A stretch of DNA of 7,548 nucleotides from Patescibacteria group bacterium (lineage in GTDB: Bacteria; Patescibacteriota; UBA1384; CAILIB01), in contig JAGWZN010000037.1 in NCBI GenBank assembly GCA_018968785.1, positions 1 to 7,548 of the forward strand, written 5' to 3'. The position numbers and the translations under genes are program-made. Below, piece by piece: positions 3,940 through 7,548 of the stretch (positions are counted from its first letter, which is position 1; the number at the start of each line of letters is the position of its first letter). The notes under the pieces were generated by a model, which saw nothing but the letters and a program-made list of their open reading frames with translations, had not been told where the DNA came from and did no database searches.

Positions 3940-6247
3940 TCACATAGTACACAATCGTCTCCGGCGTCAGGCTGTGAGTGCCGGTAGCGGTCAGCTTTAG
4001 ATTTCCTTCCGCGTAGCTCATCGGCACGGTAAACCCGGAGTCGTTGAAATGACCGGACGCATCGGCCGTAAAGGTATAGACTGTCCCGGTATCCCGATCG
4101 GTGGTAATTTGAATCGGCTCGTTCGGCAGATAGCCGGAGCCGATAAAGGTTACACGCGATCCCGGCGCGCCGGCATAGGCGCCTAACTGAAATGAGACGT
4201 AAACCGGTGCTTGCGTATAGGTTGTACTGGCCATGGCGCCGCTCAGTTGGCCGGTCGCCGTTACCTTTTTATCGCCGGCTGTCGCGTACGGCACTGTAGT
4301 CGCGAAGGTAAAGCCGCCGTGAGCGTCCGCCGTTACCGGCCCGAAAGTCGTAGCGCCAAAGGTGAGCGATAGCGGTTCTCCCGGCGCGAAACCGTTTCCG
4401 GATAGCGTCACCGGCGTGCCGCCGACGCCGTAGTAATTATCCAATGTCAGTCCGGCATAGAACGATGCCAACGTCACCGTGACCGTTACTGGAGCGTTAC
4501 TTAAGCTCCCGGTAAAGACATAGCTCGCGGTCTGACCAAACGGAAGCGTCGAACTGAATCCGGTAAAGGCACCCTTACTATCGGCAGTCACGGTGCCCGC
4601 CGCGGTTTTATTCAGCGTAATAGCGATGCTCTCACCCGGCGCGAAACCGCTCCCGCTAAAGGTCACGCCGGTGCCGGGCCGGGCGTAATAGGTACTCGGC
4701 GTCACCTGAGCCATGAACGGCGCCAGGGTAACCGGCACGGTCGCTGTGGCGCCGCTCATACTGCCGGTCAACGTTACCGTACTGGTAGAGGCACTGCCGC
4801 CGTACGGTATGGTTACCTTCACCTTACCGGTGTTGCCGAAGCTGTCAGCCGTGGTGGTTTGCGAGGTGCCATCGGTTACCGTCACCGTTTCGCCCGGTGC
4901 GAAGCTAAACCCTTGCACCGTGACCGTCGATCCCGGCTGGGTGTAGTAGTTATCGGATAAGGCGTAGGGATAGTACTGCCCGGCCGCGATATCGACCGTC
5001 GATGCCGCGCTGCTGCTCTGGCCGGTAGCGGTAAAGGTCAGGGTCGGCTTCCGGGTAGCCGGAAAGACCAGCCCGGCAAAGTTGACGCTTCCCAAACTAT
5101 CGGCCGCCATATGGCTCAACTGGGTTGTCCCTTGCGTTAAGATAACATCTTCGGTCGGCGCAAAGCCGGTTCCGGCAATCGAGTAGGCCTGGCCGGGCAG
5201 CAGATAGTAAGAAGAAGGATTAAGCAACGGATTCAACTGGCCGACTGTTACGGCAAGATCTACTCCCGCCCGGATCAGCTCGCCGCGTAGATGGAACGTA
5301 TGACCGGAGCCGGCATCGGTAAAGGGAATCGTAATAGCGCCCGCCTTCTTAAAACTGCCGGTGCTATCAGCGGTAATCGTCGCCAGCACCGCGCTGTTTT
5401 TATCCTCGGTAAGTTGCACGGTATCGTTCGGCGCGAAGCTACTGCCGGTAAAGGTAATAACGCTGCCGGGCATCAAGTAGTAGTCCGATGGCGAGGCAAC
5501 CGGATAGTACTGGCCGACCGTGACGGTTACATCGGCACCGGCCCGGCTCAAGCCGCCCCGCAGATGAAAGGTGTGCGCGGCGCCGGCATCGACATACGGC
5601 ACCGTAACGGTACCGGCAACTTTGAAACTGCCGGCCGCGTCAGCGGTAAAGGAAGCCAGCACGGTGGGATCGGCGTCTTCGGTGACGCTCACCGGATCCC
5701 CGGGCGCGAAGCTGTTTCCATTAAAACTGAGTTGGCCGCCCGGCAGTATAAAGTAGCTGGAAGGTGAGCCGTTCGGATAATACTGCCCCACGCCAACCTG
5801 AACGCTGGACTGGGCGTGGCTACCGGCCACCGTCACCGATCCGAGCGGATATGCCGATCCCGATCCAAGCTGCAGCGCCGGCGTGAACGGCTGGACGTAG
5901 TAGCTGTTGGCAGCGGTCTCGTTATTATCCGCTTCTACTGCCGAGATCGATAGCGGACCTTGTGGCAGGGACGCCGATAACGTCAGTGGCAAGGAAAAAC
6001 TGCCGTCCGCCACGGTGCTGACCGTGGTAACTACCGATCCTCCAACCGAAATAGATAGGGTCTGATTGGCGCCAAATCCTCCTCCGCTCACCTGCAGCGT
6101 CACTCCCGGATGACCGCTAAAGCTGTTCAGGGTCAGATATCCGCCGTCCGCGCTGGCCGATAGCGGCTGTAAGCCGGCCAGGGTGGCAATCATGGCGATC
6201 GGGAGAATGACCGCTATAAAGCGGCTGAGAGAGGATTGGTGTTTCAT
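3929..6247 (-). CDS. secreted protein with eight Ig-like ~85-90-residue repeats
   Basis: This 772-residue protein starts with a Sec signal peptide: a Lys/His/Arg-containing start, a hydrophobic core at about 10-26, and ASA at 31-33 before the probable cleavage site. The rest is beta-rich and made of eight related units starting near residues 35, 159, 250, 340, 428, 514, 599 and 685. Each unit reads roughly S-x-x-YY-x-x-PG, then G-x-x-FAPGE, then TAD-x-x-G-x-F, the pattern of bacterial Ig-like stalk domains. I see no Cys or Trp in the mature chain. There is no LPxTG, TM anchor or SLH domain; it ends YYVTGK, so it is released or held non-covalently. A role as a surface fibre, adhesin or sheath is inference. 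The ATG at 6247 was chosen over an in-frame TTG at 6283 because it gives a normal signal peptide. No convincing Shine-Dalgarno site is present. Confidence 0.85.
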   Translation of the reverse strand: MKHQSSLSRFIAVILPIAMIATLAGLQPLSASADGGYLTLNSFSGHPGVTLQVSGGGFGANQTLSISVGGSVVTTVSTVADGSFSLPLTLSASLPQGPLSISAVEADNNETAANSYYVQPFTPALQLGSGSAYPLGSVTVAGSHAQSSVQVGVGQYYPNGSPSSYFILPGGQLSFNGNSFAPGDPVSVTEDADPTVLASFTADAAGSFKVAGTVTVPYVDAGAAHTFHLRGGLSRAGADVTVTVGQYYPVASPSDYYLMPGSVITFTGSSFAPNDTVQLTEDKNSAVLATITADSTGSFKKAGAITIPFTDAGSGHTFHLRGELIRAGVDLAVTVGQLNPLLNPSSYYLLPGQAYSIAGTGFAPTEDVILTQGTTQLSHMAADSLGSVNFAGLVFPATRKPTLTFTATGQSSSAASTVDIAAGQYYPYALSDNYYTQPGSTVTVQGFSFAPGETVTVTDGTSQTTTADSFGNTGKVKVTIPYGGSASTSTVTLTGSMSGATATVPVTLAPFMAQVTPSTYYARPGTGVTFSGSGFAPGESIAITLNKTAAGTVTADSKGAFTGFSSTLPFGQTASYVFTGSLSNAPVTVTVTLASFYAGLTLDNYYGVGGTPVTLSGNGFAPGEPLSLTFGATTFGPVTADAHGGFTFATTVPYATAGDKKVTATGQLSGAMASTTYTQAPVYVSFQLGAYAGAPGSRVTFIGSGYLPNEPIQITTDRDTGTVYTFTADASGHFNDSGFTVPMSYAEGNLKLTATGTHSLTPETIVYYVTGK
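3932..6145 (-). repeat. array of eight diverged protein-level tandem repeats
   Basis: Unit 1 begins near 6145. A linker follows, then units 2 to 8 begin near 5773, 5503, 5230, 4969, 4711, 4453 and 4195. Units 2 and 3 are the closest pair: both carry HTFHLRG followed by RAG and a VTVGQ end, suggesting a relatively recent duplication. A junction peptide GQYYP recurs before units 2, 3 and 5, as GQLNP before unit 4. The FAPG turn is FGAN in unit 1 and YLPN in unit 8, so the outer units are the most diverged. Confidence 0.85.
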
Positions 6248-6268
6248 ACGACAAGTTGTTAATAGTAG

Positions 6269-6280
6269 GATGAGTTCATC
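6269..6280. promoter_or_regulatory. small palindrome upstream of the surface-protein gene
   Basis: GATGAGTTCATC has perfect 5-base arms around a 2-base centre and lies 22 bases before the chosen ATG. It could be an operator half-site pair or part of the 5' leader, but it is short enough to occur by chance. I found no convincing -35/-10 pair nearby; TAAAAT around 6336 on the minus strand is only a lone -10-like site. Confidence 0.2.
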
Positions 6281-6430
6281 CAATCACGAAATGTCGCGCT
6301 TGTTTGTAATCGCTGTTGCGGGAGAAATGTAATTTATTTTAACACTACAAGTAGACCGAGCTATCTTCTCAGCAGCCAAACTAAAATAAGTCACCGATAA
6401 CAGGGACAGATGCTTGAAATTATATTCCGA

Positions 6431-6447
6431 CCACCCTACCCCAACCC
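6431..6447 (-). other. G-rich tract directly after the pafA-like stop
   Basis: On the minus strand, one base after the TAA, the sequence runs GGG-TT-GGGG-TA-GGG-T-GG. Three runs of at least three G and one of two, with 1-2-base loops, could form a two-layer G-quadruplex in DNA or in the 3' end of the mRNA. No ordinary hairpin terminator is seen in the 165 bases before the next gene, so this tract may matter for transcript ends; that is inference. Confidence 0.4.
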
Positions 6448-6448
6448 G

Positions 6449-7548
6449 TTAGAGATTGCGCAACTTTTCTCTCACCCGCCACAATTCCGGTTCGGGAAAA
6501 TCAAAATATTCTTCTTTGCCGGCGACCATAAACGATTCCCAACCAAGGTCCCTTATTTGCCTGTTGCCTCCTACAATTTGCTGTACTACCTCTCCCCTTT
6601 GTTGAGCCCGGATATGGTTAGGCGGTACAGTAACTGAGTTCTCCAGTTGTTGATCGCTAAAACAACGGGCGAGCATACCGTCATTGATCATCCCGTACGC
6701 CAAGCTTTCATTCGGATCAATATTATGATACTGAAGACTGACTGAGAAAAGCTCTTCCCATCCCGCTTTGGGGTTTTCTGCTTTATAAAGTTGCAGAAGA
6801 TGCCACTTTGCCCACCAATCAATCTCCCGGGCGCTTGACGACCAATCATCCGGATTATGGGTTTTAAGATCGGTAAGGAGTCGATCCCAGCGGCGCAAGG
6901 TTGGCATAACCCATTCAGGCACCTCATTATGACTAGCCGCCCATTCTACAAAAACAATGGCTTGATCACAAATATACCGCTGAATATCCCAGGCATTTAC
7001 CATTTTTTTACTTACCGATTTCATATAATTAGTACCCAGAACATTGGCATTTAGTCTTTTCATGGCGGTAACCGGATTTCTCGGATAACGCGAGGACAAA
7101 TCAACACCAGCCTCCACCATAGACAAAACTAAAGCGGTAATAGAAAGTTTATTCACCGTTGCCTGTTGGCAAACATTTGTATCACCGGAGGTAAGGTGTA
7201 GCCGTCGATATTTTCGATCCAGTTTTTCTGGAAGATGGCTCTCGTCTCTGCTGCCTAGTACCGCTCGTGATCCTTTTGTAGTTCGTTCCGCTTCCAAAGT
7301 GTCGGTCAGTTCCGCGCGCGCAGAATACGTGAACCTGCCATCTGGCCAAATCATACCGGCACCGAATAATATCGCTCGGGAAATCAAGAATGGGGTCAGG
7401 TTTCTTCTTATTTTTTCCCATGGCGTCTCTCGCAAAATCTGGTAGCTTTCATGGCAACCGTAACTTTCTTTATCCCCGTCGATATTGTCTCGATATGTTG
7501 TAAAAATATTTCCCAACTTACAATGCGCATCCTGCATCGCACGAAAAA
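6449..7548 (-). CDS. pafA-like: PafA/Dop-family Pup-ligase-like enzyme, N-terminus beyond window
   Basis: The reading frame is open to the right edge, so about 100 N-terminal residues are missing; the first internal ATG (7537) is not the start. Counting from that Met, conserved family blocks appear in order: SYGCHESY 25-32, TPFLISRAILFGAG 48-61, SARAEL 72-77, SRDESH 96-101 (usually RDEPH), YRRLHLTSGDTN 110-121, EIDWWAKWHLL 238-248, SLQYHNIDPNE 267-277 and IRAQQRGE 309-316. This is the glutamine-synthetase-like carboxylate-amine ligase fold. In known members, PafA attaches Pup to lysines using ATP and Dop deamidates Pup or removes it. The C-terminus LWRVREKLRNL and the phrase MVEAGVDLSSRYPRNP resemble PafA, while RETPWEKIRRNLTPF resembles Dop; ligase is favoured. 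The catalytic Asp and ATP-binding N-terminal motifs lie outside. Base composition is AT-rich (23 G+C at 7021-7080). Confidence 0.85.
   Translation of the reverse strand, partial: FRAMQDAHCKLGNIFTTYRDNIDGDKESYGCHESYQILRETPWEKIRRNLTPFLISRAILFGAGMIWPDGRFTYSARAELTDTLEAERTTKGSRAVLGSRDESHLPEKLDRKYRRLHLTSGDTNVCQQATVNKLSITALVLSMVEAGVDLSSRYPRNPVTAMKRLNANVLGTNYMKSVSKKMVNAWDIQRYICDQAIVFVEWAASHNEVPEWVMPTLRRWDRLLTDLKTHNPDDWSSSAREIDWWAKWHLLQLYKAENPKAGWEELFSVSLQYHNIDPNESLAYGMINDGMLARCFSDQQLENSVTVPPNHIRAQQRGEVVQQIVGGNRQIRDLGWESFMVAGKEEYFDFPEPELWRVREKLRNL

Noticed and set aside
5291..5767. Plus-strand 158-codon open frame inside the surface-protein gene
   Set aside because: It is the antisense of two repeat units, in GC-rich repetitive sequence where long shadow frames are expected; its composition is low-complexity Gly/Arg/Ala.
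3932..5773. CRISPR or DNA-level satellite array
   Set aside because: The periodicity of about 258-270 bases reflects diverged protein domains; there are no short identical repeats with unique spacers.
6410..6637. Plus-strand 75-codon open frame opposite the pafA-like gene
   Set aside because: It overlaps the C-terminal coding part of a well-supported conserved gene on the other strand, has no Shine-Dalgarno site and its translation resembles no family.

Overview
This window (about 7.5 kb) is bacterial. Every complete gene reads in the standard code, with TAA, TAG and TGA all used as stops. The lineage cannot be fixed from the sequence. The mixed base composition, a one-domain riboflavin kinase, mostly weak or absent Shine-Dalgarno sites before first genes, and a Pup-ligase-type gene (PafA/Dop family) outside an obviously actinobacterial setting suggest an uncultured group: a candidate phylum, Patescibacteria, or a Chloroflexi-like lineage. 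That placement is inference.

Layout. Positions 1-377 hold no intact gene. They carry what looks like the first ~20 codons of an ABC-transporter ATPase, cut off by a stop (81-185, minus), then a dense set of inverted repeats and a good sigma70-type promoter. Two small orphan genes follow on the plus strand (378-698 and 745-1227). They are AT-richer than the central genes and share a Pro/Ser/Asp/His pattern near their N-termini. A stand-alone riboflavin kinase (1219-1578, minus) converges on the second orphan with a 9-base overlap. It diverges from a two-gene plus-strand operon: a divergent PAP2-like membrane protein (1636-2211) and a 14-TM DHA2-family MFS exporter (2232-3893), the latter preceded by a clear AGAAGGAG ribosome binding site. 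After a 35-base convergent gap come two minus-strand genes. The first is a 772-residue secreted protein made of eight Ig-like repeats of about 85-90 residues (3929-6247). The second, upstream of it, is a 5'-truncated PafA/Dop-family gene that runs off the right edge (6449-7548).

How the genes fit together. RFK (flavin supply), the PAP2-like protein and the exporter look like ordinary cell-envelope and metabolic genes. The repeat protein is probably a surface or extracellular fibre. The PafA-like enzyme is the most notable gene because it implies a pupylation or UBact-type tagging system. No Pup/UBact, Dop, Mpa/ARC or proteasome subunit is visible here, so any partners must lie elsewhere, most likely beyond the right edge. 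Promoter geometry suggests that the riboflavin kinase, and perhaps the PAP2 gene, are read from leaderless or nearly leaderless mRNAs, whereas the internal operon gene uses a Shine-Dalgarno site.
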